Both the position numbers and the translations under genes were made by a program. The notes under the pieces are model-generated. The model was not told the DNA's origin. It did not search any database and worked only from the letters and a program-made list of their open reading frames with translations. Shown one piece after another: positions 10,488 to 22,302 of a DNA stretch of 64,000 nucleotides. Positions within the stretch are counted from its first letter, which is position 1. Each line of letters begins with the position of its first letter. Location of the stretch: NCBI GenBank assembly GCA_032821775.1, contig JAVLRN010000005.1, forward strand, positions 868,001 to 932,000, written 5' to 3'. Origin of the DNA: Sanguinoderma infundibulare. Its lineage: Eukaryota; Basidiomycota; Agaricomycetes; Polyporales; Polyporaceae.

Positions 10488-13138
10488 ATGCCGTCGTCGC
10501 TCGCGTTGACGTCGAAGATACCCCCTGGGCTCCCGTTCGTCTTCCGATGGTCCCTCGTCCAGTTGGCCCCCGCTGTTGCGACTGTCATCGTTGCGCGTTT
10601 CTTGCACGCCCGCGATGTACTCCACACTCCGACGGTCCTCGTCGCGCTAGCTGCCATCGCGAGCATCCCGCTTGTGAATGCACTGCGCATCATCTATGGG
10701 AGGTCGAGCCTGAAGCGGCGGGCCGCCCGTATGGGTGCTGTCCTGCCGCCTAGCTGGGACGGGGAGTCGTTTGGAAATGCGGACATCCTCAAACACTTCC
10801 AAGAGGCGTGGACGAGTGGATATCCCGGTACGTGATTCAGTTTCATTCAGGTTCGAGCCGAAGCACTGACAAAATATATATGCGCGAATCCTGAACAGGC
10901 GATGGCAACTGGAGCAAGGTCGAAGAGCTTGGTGGCCTACATTCACTAACCATATTTTGGGAAACGTTTTATTTAACTCATGATTCGAACATCATCAAGG
11001 TATGCGGACGAATGGCCATGGATGACGTTCATGCAGTTGATAACCGTCCACAGGCTTTGCTGGCAACTCAATTCCAAGACTTTGAGAAGGGGGAGTCATT
11101 TAGAGGCACCATGAAGGACGTACTGGGCGAAGGGGTATTTAACGCCGATGGTCAGTTCTCCAAGATGATAGCATCTAACTTCTTCAAACCAAGTTGACCT
11201 CGTTCTTACTAGGCGACATGTGGAAGTCAGTAGTTGTGGCCAACCCCTTTACCGCGAGCTCTTACTGAACGAATTCCTAGATTTCATCGCACGATGACCC
11301 GCCCATACTTTAGCCGAGACAGGATTTCTCATTTCGAGATGTTCGACCGACACGCAGGTACGCACTGTCCGCATCGTATACAGAAGAGCACTAAGCGCCC
11401 TGCGATTGCATAGACCTTGCCATCCAGAAGATGAAAGAACGCTTCCGAAACGGCCACGCCCTCGACTTCCAAGACCTCATCTCTCGTTTCACCCTCGACA
11501 GCGCCACGGAATTTCTCTTCGGTAACTGCGTCCACAGCCTCAAGTACGACCTCCCATACGCGCACATCGACCGTCCATCTCTCGAGATTGCCCCGGCGCC
11601 CAAGGGTGCAACTGCTAGGTTCTCGGAAGCATTTTCAAACGTGCAGGAGGTTCTCGCGTCCCGCGTGCGCACGGGATGGACTTGGGCGTTTTCGGAGGTC
11701 TTCAAAAACCGATCGAACGAGCACATGGAGGTCGTCGACGCCTACCTGCACCCAATTCTTGAGGAAGCGGTGATGAAAAACAGGTCTACTATCGGCAAGA
11801 TGGCGGAGAAGGCGACGGACGATGACGATGGCGAGACCTTGTTGGATCACTTGGTCAAGCGCACAGAAGGTATGACCGCGGAGGGCTGGTCGCGCTTTGT
11901 GCTCGTGTTGACGCTGATGAGACAGACTCTGCCATCCTCCACGACGAGACTTTGAATATCATGATTGCGGGCCGGGATACGGTGAGTTTGTTGCGGCGCG
12001 GTGTCGACGACTGGCGACGCTCAGGTCTTTTGTTATGATTATTGTAGACGGCGGCGACCTTGACGTTCGCTGTCTATCTCTTGTCTCTCTATCCCGACGT
12101 CTTCAAGAAGCTCCGCGCAGAGGTCATGGAGAAGATCGGCCCAAACCAGATGCCGAACTTCGATGACATCCGGACTATGAAGTACTTGAGGGCCGTCATC
12201 AATGGTGACTCGCGTCCGAACTTGCTTACAGTCATCGCATGTGATCTAACTGTACTCCTACTCCGTAGAAACGCTGCGACTGTACCCCATCGTGTGAGTT
12301 CCTACGATTCGTGATGTGGGGCCTTTTCCTGACCACAATGTCTAACCTCAAGGCCATTCAACGCTCGGTGAGTATTCTTTCGAGCTGGTCCGAGAACTGT
12401 AAAAGGACCTATACCATCGTCCAGCGTCGCGACAAAGGACACTACGGTCCCAAACCCTGACCCTTCAAAGCCCCCTATATTCGTTCCTGCTGGCTTGCTG
12501 TGAGTTCCAGAGTTGAGCACCTTCACCAGATCCTAACACATGTCTAGTATCGCCTACTCCGTCTTCATGATGCATCGACGAAAGGACTATTGGGGTCCTG
12601 ACGGTGGGCCACATTCTGGACTTCTAATCTTATGCCTTCTAACTCCGCCTTCTACAAGCTTTGCACTTCGATCCAGACCGTTTCCTAGACGAGCGTCTGA
12701 ACAAGTACTTCACCGGCAACCCGTTCATCTTCCTTCCCTTCAACGCCGGACCGAGGATCTGCCTTGGGCAGCAGGTACGCGCCGCTGACAGTAACAGAGG
12801 CGGACGTTGTTCGTGGCGCTCACGCGACCGTCCTCTCTGCAGTTCGCCTACAACGAGATGTCGTTCTTCCTCATCCGTCTGCTGCAGCACTTCTCGCACA
12901 TGGAGCTGGACCTCAGCGCGCAGCTGCCTGACGCGCGCCCGCCTCCCGAGTGGGCCAGCTACGAAGGCCATCGTGGCAAGGAGAAGATCGTCCCCAAGGC
13001 GCACCTGACGCTCTACGTGCATGTACGTCGTCCACGTTCACGTCATTGCAATGTGTGGATATACTTATATCTGACCCTGATGTGCCGTATTAGGGTGGTC
13101 TCTGGGTGAAGATGACTGAAGCAGGTCAAGATGCCTGA
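10488..13138 (+). CDS. Cytochrome P450, CYP63-like
   Basis: A membrane-anchored heme-thiolate monooxygenase. The long N-terminus with hydrophobic segments (about residues 20-40 and 48-62) matches CYP63, a basidiomycete family described in Phanerochaete and linked to oxidation of alkanes, fatty acids and aromatic xenobiotics. Motifs across exons: [16 protein letters not shown] (helix C), the oxygen-binding helix I AGRDTTAATLTF, ETLRLYP (ExxR), the PERF-equivalent [11 protein letters not shown], and the heme loop [12 protein letters not shown] with its Cys ligand. The protein ends [14 protein letters not shown]. It is about 600 residues in roughly a dozen exons. All key residues are present, so it should be active. 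CYP63 assignment is from remembered family motifs and needs a comparison. Confidence 0.9.
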
Positions 13139-13561
13139 GACACGAGCTTGATGGCGGCTTAAACTATATAATCGTTAGTACTCAGCGAGTGTACGAAAAG
13201 ATACAATCCTCCCCCCTCAACCATTGCGATGTGAGACTACGTACTCTTGACGTGGCGTCTCGAACTTGATGAGGCCGTTGTGAGTCATAGCAAACAAAGC
13301 TTGAGGGATAGGCAGGGGAAGACTCGCTTATGGCATAAATGGCGGGCCCAGATACTCATCCATGGCATGATGCTATCTCGCCACCCCTTCTTTCCTTGCT
13401 TCCATGTTCCGATCGAATGCATTCGAGTTAAGCACAACATCGAATGAGTGCTTAGAGAAGTGGCGAAACGACATTGGCATGCAGAAGACCTCGAGGAGAA
13501 ATGGACACGTTCAGCCGCCCTCACTGAGCGTCTCACGAACTCTCCCCCTTGGACGACGACG
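13139..13561. other. Intergenic region, P450 3' end to APC15-like gene
   Basis: Contains the P450 3' flank and the probable promoter of the APC15-like gene. An in-frame upstream ATG at 13448 could extend that gene by 38 codons, so part of this region may be coding. No other gene is seen. Confidence 0.35.
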
Positions 13562-14226
13562 ATGGTGGCTCCAGTCTCCTCACCCACCGTCATCCCTCGC
13601 AGCCCGGTGTTTCCGCGGCTTCTACCGCTCCCTCCGCATCCCCATCCCATACCACCGGCGCCCTCTTTCCAGCGCCGAGAACGGTTCATCAACTACCGCG
13701 ACATATGGCGCGAAATGGAAGAGCTGAGCGAGGAGGAGGACGCGGTCGAGGACCAGGTGCGCACCCGACCCGACCACATACCTCTACGCGCCAGACGCGC
13801 GCGCCCATCGCTTTTGCTCACCGCGTTCTTTTTTGCGATCCCGCACGCACGCAGAATATGGAAATCAAGACGAGAGGATACAACTTCCTCATCCCCATCG
13901 GCCGCACATGGACACAGCACGAAGAGAAGAACGACGTGAGTACCTGACCACCGGCTAAGAAGTCTGATGTGTGCGCCCTCCCACCGACGGTGTCCCGCTA
14001 CCCCCCCTTGCAGGCCGACGATGCCTCGGAAGGATCTGACGGGTCTTCCCGTTCTGACGACGTGAACTCCATGATGGACGAGGACGAGAACGAGTCTTCG
14101 GAAGAGGAGGAAGAGGACCTCGACGCGGACATGGAAGACATGGACCGAACCGCTGACACGACTGCTGATATGGACGAGATGGCGAGCTCGGCGGAGAGCT
14201 CGGAAGAGGAAGAGTCTGACGAGTGA
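13562..14226 (+). CDS. APC15-like subunit of the anaphase-promoting complex
   Basis: Three exons joined at phase 0 (donors after about 13755 and 13935) give a protein of about 160 residues. It starts with a Pro-rich leader (MVAPVSSPTVIPRSP), then an INYRDIWREMEELSEEE helix, then GYNFLIPIGRTWTQHEEKND, and ends in a very acidic, Met/Asp-rich tail (DMEDMDRTADTTADMDEM). The hydrophobic LIPIG core followed directly by an acidic DM-repeat tail is the layout of APC15/Mnd2 proteins, small subunits that promote Cdc20 turnover in the mitotic checkpoint complex. The tail alone would not be diagnostic; the LIPIG segment is what I rely on. The start could be 13448 instead. Converges with the Drn1-like gene, 3' ends 193 bases apart. 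Confidence 0.55.
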
Positions 14227-14419
14227 AAGTCAAGTTGAACAGCAACCCGAATGTCCTCGAAATACCCATTGTAGCGCAGGCCTTGTACATTCTATCGCTG
14301 TATCATTTATCCTCGATGCATTTTGGAATTCCCCTTTCATCCTTCACCACATTCCGCTGCATGAATTTGGTAGGGGGACAAGATGCGAATGTTACGCAGG
14401 TGATAAGTAGTGTACATGA

Positions 14420-17084
14420 CTACAACTCCAGAGACGGGTCAAACGGCCCAAAGGCCGCCTTGAACGCCTGCACATCCTCCATGTCCTCCTGGTCTGGCTG
14501 CGTGCACGCCTTCCAGTCAATCCGATCACCCATCCCGAGGAATGAAGCGAGCACCTGTCTGGTCCTACAGTCAGCGCCACAGCGTTCGGCCGTCTCGTAG
14601 ACACGCGCACCTTCCGAACTGGATGCTGAAAGGCCCATGCTCGCGCATCAGGTGCACGAGCCTCCGCCCGTCTGGCAGGTCGACACGGAAGTACCCCCCG
14701 CGGCCCCCCGCAACCGCGCGCAGGGCTTCGTCCGGATCGTCCTCGAACGTGATATTGCTCGCGCGGCCTTCCTCCCTGAACGCGTCTTCGACGGCGTTCT
14801 TGAGCTTGTTCGGGATCGGCACCACCTGGACGTGCGCATGTCCGCCCTTGGCGCTCATTCGCCCGACCTCAAAGCAGACGGTTGCCGCTCCGTGCTTCGC
14901 GTACATCGCCCGTAGTGCGGTTTTATACCTGCTTGGGGTCAGTGGTTGTCGCAGACGCTGGGGACAAAACATCCAAGACGCTCACTTCTCCGTCTCGTCA
15001 ACAATTGGCTCGGCGAGGTCGGGGGGTATCGAGAGATATGTCGGATAGTGGGTGACAGGGACGATGAGGACGTGGCCGCCACCCGGTACTCGAGGCACGT
15101 TCGGGTGATTCGCGCCCCGGTGGGTCGGTATGATCTGCCCTTTGGGCAGCGTCACATAACACTCTGAGCCGATCGAGACAATGAGGTGTTTTCTGGTGGC
15201 ACGAATCCGTCAGGGATAGTCTCGCAGCAGAAACAAACATATGCTCACGCCAAGTTGGGGTTCGACAGACAGAACCAACACTCGTCCGCTAGAGACCTTG
15301 TGAGTTGTCCATGCCGACCGTCAACAGAAGACAAACGCACGCGCAATCTCTTTTGGCGGCCCACGCCTCCCTTGCCCCTTGCCCGTTTGGTTTGCGACAG
15401 GGCAGTCTTGAATGTAGTGCAGCTCACTGCCACATGCTCTGCATACATAACCCTCCCGAGGTTTGCGGCCTCCGGTGTCCCCGACCGCGTTTTTCACGGG
15501 GCAATCGCGGACGAAGTGGCCAGGCTAGGAAAGACAAAATAAGTCGCGGCGATCCACCATACAGCGCAGATCTCACCTCATTGCAAATCTTGCACACATA
15601 ACCTTCCTTCGGCTTCTCACGTTCTGGACAGTCCGTGATGAAGTGCTGCGCGGAACACCGTCAGCCAATTTTTAACGCGGTAGATGCTTCCGTCTTACCT
15701 CCTCCGACTGGCAAATCTTGCACTTGTAGCCCGCGGGAGGCTTCCCTTCTGGACCATCTGTTACATGTTAGCACGCTCCGCAACCAAGTATACACCGTAT
15801 ATACCCACCTGTCCTACTCCGCTTCCCGGGTTGTTCTGCGCCGTAATCGAGTCGTCGCTTCGGCGCGCGGTGCAAGAACGGGTTTTGGGTCGCGTTCACG
15901 GGCTTCAGCTGAGGCTCGCTCGTCGCTGATAGCGCGGCAATCGAAAACGCATAGAACCACTGTGTGCCAGTCCGTTAGGCATCCTATACGCAAACTGCGC
16001 CTAAGGCTAAGTGAAGGGCTGGAAGGAAGAACGCACCCGAGGCTTCTTCCCGGAAGGTTGCTCGCCACCGAACGCGCCAAGGCTCACGAACCTGCCGACG
16101 CGGCCCTTGTCTTCGGGACCATCCCATGTATACGGCTCGCGCTCCCAGAACCGGGGCGGATGGCCCCCTCCGGAGGTAAAGTGGTAGCGGGGTTTGGTCC
16201 TCCGGATAACCTCCGAGACGGGTTCTACTCCGATGGCGGACAACTCTGGGGCAGGGAGGGGTGTGGAGGAGAACTCTGTGACGCCTGCCGGCCAGACATT
16301 GGTGATGAGTATGTCGACAAGTTGGGATGGCGTGGATGAGGTTCTGATGGACGCGAGGGAAGTGTAGTTCTGATCCTTCGGCTTGGAGCTTGTCATAGTG
16401 TTCGCAAGGAGTTTCTCAACTGTTTGCGTCGTGAAGTAGGGAGAAGTGAACCCCTATCCTCGGCGTAAGCGCGAAAATGGCCCAAACATAGAACGGCGAA
16501 GTACGCACATGAACAGATTCCGCGGTTGTGTATACGTTCGAATCATAGATACCAGCCAAGCACGCGATTCGGATGCCGTGCGCCGTGGTGAGAACGGCCG
16601 ATTTATCTGGATGGTTTGCTTAGGCATATACGCGGCGGAGGGAGCGTGGAACTCACGGAGGAGGAATACGTTCTTGCTCAAAGCTCCCCCAGTTTTGGCG
16701 AACTTCTCAATCACAGGCGCTGGTAGCTGATGCTCGCCTTGCATGATATAGCACTCGACGGGGGCTATAACGCAAATATATTGAGTGGAACATACATACG
16801 TCTGAAAGACTCGATTCGACGCGACCTTCCAACCGTCCCTCCAGCAACTGCATGATCTCGTGATCCTCCTCGTGTGCCTGCCCCGCATCCTTTGGCGGGC
16901 CGAAGAAATCGCCCAGGCATAGGACGAAGTCGAATTTGCCGTGCTTCTCGTCGATGGACTTCACTTTCGCGAAGAGCTCCCTGATTGAACCGACGGCCGA
17001 GCCTACAGTAAGACTTGACACGCAGTCCGTGAGCTAGGAAGAATTGGGGATCGGTCCGAGAACTCACACTTTGGCCGTGGACAT
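14420..17084 (-). CDS. Drn1/CWF19L1-like debranching-associated protein with zinc knuckles
   Basis: Homologue of CWF19L1/Drn1, which acts with the lariat debranching enzyme in intron RNA turnover. Exon 1 is short: ATG at 17084 (MSTAKV), then an intron to the TLACGD-equivalent LTVGSAVGSIRELF and VLCLGDFFGPP of the Dbr1-type metallophosphatase domain. Next comes YHFTSGGGHPPRFWEREPY, then a linker with three CCHC knuckles: CKICQSEEHFITDCP, CKICNEPGHFVRDCP and CRACGSELHYIQDCP. The CwfJ C-terminal domains follow, with CWFCLSNPNLAKHLIVSIG, the HIT-like HAHVQVVPIP and LASFLGMGDRIDWKAC near the end. The stop is at 14420. About 660 residues, at least ten exons. Human CWF19L1 lacks such knuckles between the two domains, so the RNA-binding insert is the notable feature. 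Confidence 0.9.
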
Positions 17085-17343
17085 ACTCGTGGATCGTTGA
17101 CGCGAGGAGAACTTGACACCGCTGGACGCGTTCTCGACAAAGCTATGGATGCGTAAGATACAGGCTCACGAACAAGTGGATGCTCCAGCTAGTATAACAG
17201 GGAGAAGTGAGAGGGGAAGGCGGTGGCCAGTGGCAAACCTGCAGTTCCAGGGCGCTTGTATCGTGGTATGACGCAACAACGCACACCAATGCAGGCGCTA
17301 ATTTTTCTCGTCGGTGCTGGAGCCGCTTGACTCGTTTCCACCA

Positions 17344-18105
17344 TCATGTCTTTCCAATCCAGACGGTTTCCCCTAATCTGCCGTAAAGTTCCTTGAATTT
17401 AAATGCTGAAACGTATTCTTGCCCAGATCGAGGCGGCGGACCGGATGCAGCCCAGACTCCTCTAAAATAACCACTCATGGCCGCTTCCCTGGAATCGGCG
17501 GCCATGTCAGCGAAGCCTACGTGTAATGGGACAGTTGAACTAGCGGACGGTGTGTACACCAGAATCCAAGGATTTGCGAGTGACTAACCTTTGAAATCCA
17601 GGTCATACTTAGGTCGCCATGCGTCCCGCCGAAAGTCTGCCACTCACCCAAAGGTGTCTCGCGGACTTAAGGCAGCTCTCGAGACATAATACTTCTACTG
17701 GTATGTTCACACACTTCAGGAACCATCTGAAATTCCTCTTCGTCAAAGACACGGTGTTTTCTGGGACCCTACCTTTCTCCGTACTTGACCCTGGAGAGCC
17801 CGTCGACAAACATTTAACCCTAAGGCACATGAGTACCCGAAAGATGCGAGGAGAACCGGTGTTCCGCAGCGGATCAGGATGGAAAATGGCGCAAAGCTCT
17901 TCTGCGGAGGAGTGTTGGTACTGCGCTTGGATGGGTTCCAGCTTGTGCCTGTGAGCCGGCATGATAATCGAAGTATGTCGCTCCAATTGGTGCCATAGAC
18001 ACGAGTTTTGGGGAAAGTGCGAATCATGTCTCTAAAGGACGCGAACGCACCATTTCGCAGTGCCATGTGCCCTATCAGCCGTTGTTTCCCTTGTCCTATG
18101 AGCAC
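17344..18105 (-). CDS. Unidentified protein, 3' exons recognisable
   Basis: I do not recognise this protein. On the minus strand an exon reading FRRDAWRPKYDLDFK ends in a clean GTTAGT donor (at about 17590). The acceptor CACGTAG restores frame as GFADMAADSREAAMSGYFRG. The exon then runs through WAASGPPPRSGQEYVSAF to a stop at 17344 (ending ETVWIGKT). The continuity and coding-like composition across this intron make a real gene likely. Upstream, 18105-17743 holds an open frame with QGKQRLIGHMALRNGAFASF and FRDMIRTFPKTRVYGTNW, but I could not connect it without guessing. The start and exact exons are unknown, and the span given is a minimum. No catalytic motif, signal peptide or membrane segment is visible. 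Confidence 0.35.
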
Positions 18106-19614
18106 GGAACAAGGTGTGTCTAAGTTTCGTCCTTGTCTTATTGACTCTTCGGTGCCATTCGCGCTATAGGAACCACCATTGTAAGAGCAAAATTACTTCG
18201 GGGTGTTCGTCTCTGCCCATTACTGGCTTGCCGCCGATTCTATTGATACCCAGGCCATACCTGCTGACATGGGTGATGTATCGATCGTCTCAAGTAGCTA
18301 CCAATATGTCTCTCAATCCCGCCCCCAACGCCGCCTAAGTCGGGCCCCCGACGTGTCTCATTTGTCTTTCAACTATCCCTTGTTTCCCGGGCACGTTTCC
18401 TCGTGGATATGGCGCCGCCCTAGTGTTTTCTCGCCTTTTGCTTTCCCTTGCCGTTAGTATCGTGCCTTCGCTCACGCCCAACATTCTGCCGTCAGGTACA
18501 CTATCAACTGGCTCATGCTTATCAGCGTCAGAAATCTCGCCCGTCCCTGGTCAATTTGTGAGTATCGTTTCTCGCTCCGGCGGTCCGGACGATTCAGCTT
18601 GAAGCCATAGCGCGCAACATTATTAGAAGCACCGCCTTAACCCCTTGTCTATTCGCGGCTGCGTTACGGAAATGAACGACTCACGCTCTCGTCCACGTTT
18701 TCGGTGCAGCGGCTTCCCTTCGCACGATCTTTGCACGCGTTGAACTGCCGCCGGTCCATTGACAACACAACAAGTGCGCTTCGGTGCTCTCCCAGCCTTC
18801 GGCTTACTCAGTCCTGGCCAAGTTCTGGCCCATATGGCCTCCGGCCGCCTGCAGCATTGATGGTGATGTATCACTATACACTGGCATGCCGACGCATTGA
18901 ATACGAATCCGGGGCCGTCATGGTCATCTGGAAGGCCGCACAGGTCCTTATTACCCATGCAGAAGAAGTGAAAGCACCTCCAACAGATTTCGACGACATT
19001 CGTTAGATCAGAGTTGCATCGTGTTTGTACACCATATTTGGGTGTAGATGTTTGCCGCCTTGGAAGCGCCTGTGGCCGGAGGGCAGAGTTCCCGAGGAAG
19101 CTGGTCATCATGGCCGTGTGTCGTGGACAAGGTACATTTCCTCCGAACAGGTACGAACAGGAAGACATCGAGTATACCAGGGGCGGAGGATGGTGGAGGC
19201 GCTGGACTGCCAATGCTCCCCATCGCAGAACAAGGGGCGGGCCATATATAGCAAGCGAGGAGGATGATGTCCCACGCGGAAGGAGGCGCGAGCAGTGTTG
19301 GATCTGGCAGAGATGCTGATCAGTGCTGCTCTCGGTCGGCATTGTTCTCCATGGAGCCAAATATCCCAGGCATGTCCCCCATCTCGTCCAAATCACACAG
19401 TCCTCCGTTCCTTACCGTCATCTTCCCCTTCCTCTCGTTTTCTAGTCTCTGATATCCCATTCCAACCACTCACGCAGGGCCGGTCAGCTTTTCCATATAA
19501 ACCCGCGACAGCGAACCCGGCCCTCAGGCAGCAGCTCCTCCCCGCCCCGGCTCGCGTAGACTTCGGACTCCTTCACAACTCTATCTTATTGCCTCTCCCA
19601 TCCTGTAGAGCAAC
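18106..19614. other. Gene-poor stretch upstream of the esterase
   Basis: A 257-codon minus-strand ORF (19396-18623) overlaps a 100-codon plus-strand ORF (19006 end). Neither shows a known motif, both contain Cys/His/Arg-rich compositions typical of chance frames, and neither has support from splicing. The last 250 bases hold the esterase promoter: TATAAA at 19496-19501 and a pyrimidine-rich segment at 19580-19610. Otherwise I see nothing. Confidence 0.4.
19496..19501 (+). promoter_or_regulatory. TATA box of the esterase gene
   Basis: TATAAA 114 bases upstream of the esterase ATG at 19615, inside an AT-richer island before a CT-rich leader. Position and context fit a core promoter; there is no experimental support. 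Confidence 0.5.
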
Positions 19615-21516
19615 ATGGTCGGCATCCAGTCCGTCGTCTTTACTCTGCTTTTCGCGTCCTGGGCGGCCGCTATTCCCTTACGTGTAGCCATGCCTCCGTA
19701 TTCCTGGAAAACCGAGCTCTGCAACTTTGCACCGTTCATCCAAAAGGTGCTTTGCCCTCGGGAGGGTACCGGCAGCATCAACTCCGTGGATACGCCCATC
19801 GGTACAGCGCAAGGGGCGTCGGACAATGCAGGCGCGACGCGGTTCGCTGTCAAATACGCTTCCGCCTCACGCTGGCAGCCTTCCACGCTGGTCACTGCAT
19901 GGGAGCTTCCGTATGCCTATCAACTTTTTGTCTTTGCTTCATTTGCGGTGCTGACGCGGAGTTCGGCAGGAATGGCTCTTCGAACGTCTCCGCGCTCCCC
20001 GCGCCGTGTGTGCAGGCGGACAATAACGGCGACACTATCGGAGCGGAGGACTGCCTTTCTATGATTATCTACGTTCCGGCTTCGCTTCCTGCTAGCGCCC
20101 CGACGTTCATGTGGATCCATGGCGGTTCCTTCACTGCCGGCTCGGCGACTGGCCCTGGTTTGGATGGTTCTCAGCTCGCCGCTGCCACCCAGTCCATCGT
20201 CGCGGTCATCCAATACCGTCTTGGTGCTGTAAGTAAATATAACCACAACTCGCCGAAGATGACAACGCTGAACATGCCATTAGCTCGGCTTCTTGCAGCC
20301 GAGTGGGGGTTACAACCTCGCGGTCAAGGACGTGATGAACGCCCTTGCGTTCTTGCAGCTGGTCGTTCCCAGCTTCGGCGGTTCATCGTCAAAGATCACC
20401 ATCGCGGGACAAAGCTCGGGTGCGAACATGGTCAGGGCGCTGTTGGCCGCTCCGTCTGCGTCTTCGCTGTTCCAATCGGCCGCTTTACACTCTGATCCCA
20501 TGGTACGTTATTCCAAGGTTCCTCGTGCATGTTGTGATGCTGATGTCGCCTTAGGACTACGGCTTCCTTTCGACAAACGTGCAGGACGAGATTCTTGGTA
20601 ACTTCACGCAGAACCTCAACTGCAGCACCACCGACACCTCCTGCCTTAACTCGTTGTCGTTGGATGCTATCCTTTCTGCGCAAAATGACCTCATTAACGC
20701 CGCAGCAAACAACCAGCTCGATCCTGCCGCTGGCGCATCGGAGCCCATCCGCCCTGTCCGCGACAACGAGCTCATCACGAACCCCCTCGACCTGACCGCA
20801 AGCTTCCCTCAGCAGTACAAGCCGATCATTGTGTCCACTGTCCGCAACGAAGCCGCGTTGACCATCTACGGCAACTTCCCTACCTCGGTCGATATTTCGC
20901 TCTACGAGCAACTCGTGGAGTTTACATTTGGCAGCCCGCGCACGTCGCGCATCCTCAACACCGCTATTTACGCCGTTACTCCTGCCGTGAACGGTGTCGA
21001 GCCCGACCAGCGCCCACAGCTTGAGGAACTCGGTACGGACCAGATCTGGCGCTGCGCGACGTGGACGTTCGCGCGCAACTGGGTCGGCGCAGGCGGCAAC
21101 GCTTTTGTCGGAGAGTACATGTTGGGTGCGACTTACCCTGGCAACGAAGAGGTTCCCTTCTGCACTGCCGGGGGTTCCGTCTGCCATCAGGATGACATCG
21201 AGATCATCGTACGTCTTTCGGTCGAACCTGTACGATGCCGGACGCTCACGCTCACTGACTACGGCTGTAGTTTGGCACGGTCCCGAAGCCAACGACCGCG
21301 CAGTCTACGCTGATCAAGGAGATGCAGGCGCGCTACAGCAGCTTCCTCCACACCGGCTCCCCCAATGCGAAAGGTTATGCGACCTGGAACGTAGCGGGCA
21401 CCGACAACGTCAATGCTATCAACCTTGGCGCGCCCGGCTTGGCCACGGTCGGCGCGTGCAACACCAGCTACTGGGGCAACTTCGTCGAGTACGACTACCA
21501 GGTCTTCGACTTATGA
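19615..21516 (+). CDS. Secreted type-B carboxylesterase/lipase
   Basis: An alpha/beta hydrolase of the carboxylesterase B family, exported by the signal peptide MVGIQSVVFTLLFASWAAA (cleavage expected near residue 19-20). The family signature around GAEDCLSMIIYVP is present, followed by the oxyanion-hole region MWIHGGSFTAGSATG. The nucleophile Ser is in GQSSGAN. The acid is probably the Glu of VRNEAALTIYG. The His is in VCHQDDIEIIFGT, reached across the intron near 21210. Residues are interrupted by about four introns. The protein is about 540 residues and complete, ending FVEYDYQVFDL. Likely hydrolyses esters of plant cell wall material or lipids outside the cell; the substrate cannot be predicted. 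Confidence 0.93.
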
Positions 21517-22302
21517 CGTCCCCACCCCTACCTTTCCCCTGGAAAGATAGGTACGACAGGCTGCTCACGGCTCGCTCTCGCCTTTTACAGTCAATCCTCA
21601 CGAAAACCTATATCGACACCCGATTTGATTTCGAGGACTCATGACCTTGTTCTTCCGGTAATAGCCTATCCTTACTTCTACAAGACCTTCTAATTGCGGC
21701 TCTCGGCCTCTACCTCCTAATCCTCCGGTGCCGCGCTCGTCGTTAGCTCTCGGGTTGGCTTGCTGCGTTGTTCCGAACGTTAGTGTTACCATCGGAAGAC
21801 TTTCTCTTTCTCTTGCATTACGTGCCGTAGTTTTCTTGGATCCTGGTTCTCATTGACTCTGGCTTTTTGGCTCGACCGTACTCCCCATGTATCCATAACG
21901 TCTCTCTGGGTCTATCGATTGCTCGCGGCCCCATGACTCTGTTGTAGCATCAGTCCACGTTCTACCTTGCCCTGTGTGGTGATAATGTGTAGCCTTCCTA
22001 GATATACGCTTGTTTTCTTGTCGTACGGAAACTGTGCGTTGGTTCTCCTTGCGATCCAGCGCCCCTTGTTTTGTCGAGGACATAAATACCAGTAATACGA
22101 CTACCCGTCTCGAGGGAAGATGAAACATACAAGGACAGACGCGTGCTCCTTGACTACTTTAAATTGCCCGGGGCGGTGTGGCACTCAACAGGTCTCATCT
22201 CCAATGAATGTGTCACTACGGACCCAATTGGCTGAATAATAAGCGTAACTTTGGAATACAACGTCGTCCTGACGCCTCGTGTGCGTTCCACGCAACGAAC
22301 AA
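21517..22302. other. Convergent 3' region, esterase to Nudix gene
   Basis: Both neighbours end here. A plus-strand short frame continues to 21644 but is out of frame with the esterase stop. Minus-strand frames of 60-90 codons (for example 22128-21850) show no motif. I see no gene. Confidence 0.45.

Noticed and set aside
13448..13561. Upstream start for the APC15-like protein
   Set aside because: It adds 38 residues of mixed composition before the Pro-rich leader; possible but unsupported, so I kept the start at 13562.
18623..19396. 257-codon minus-strand ORF
   Set aside because: No motif, no splice-linked extension, odd Cys/His/Arg mix, and overlap with an equally open plus-strand frame and the esterase promoter.
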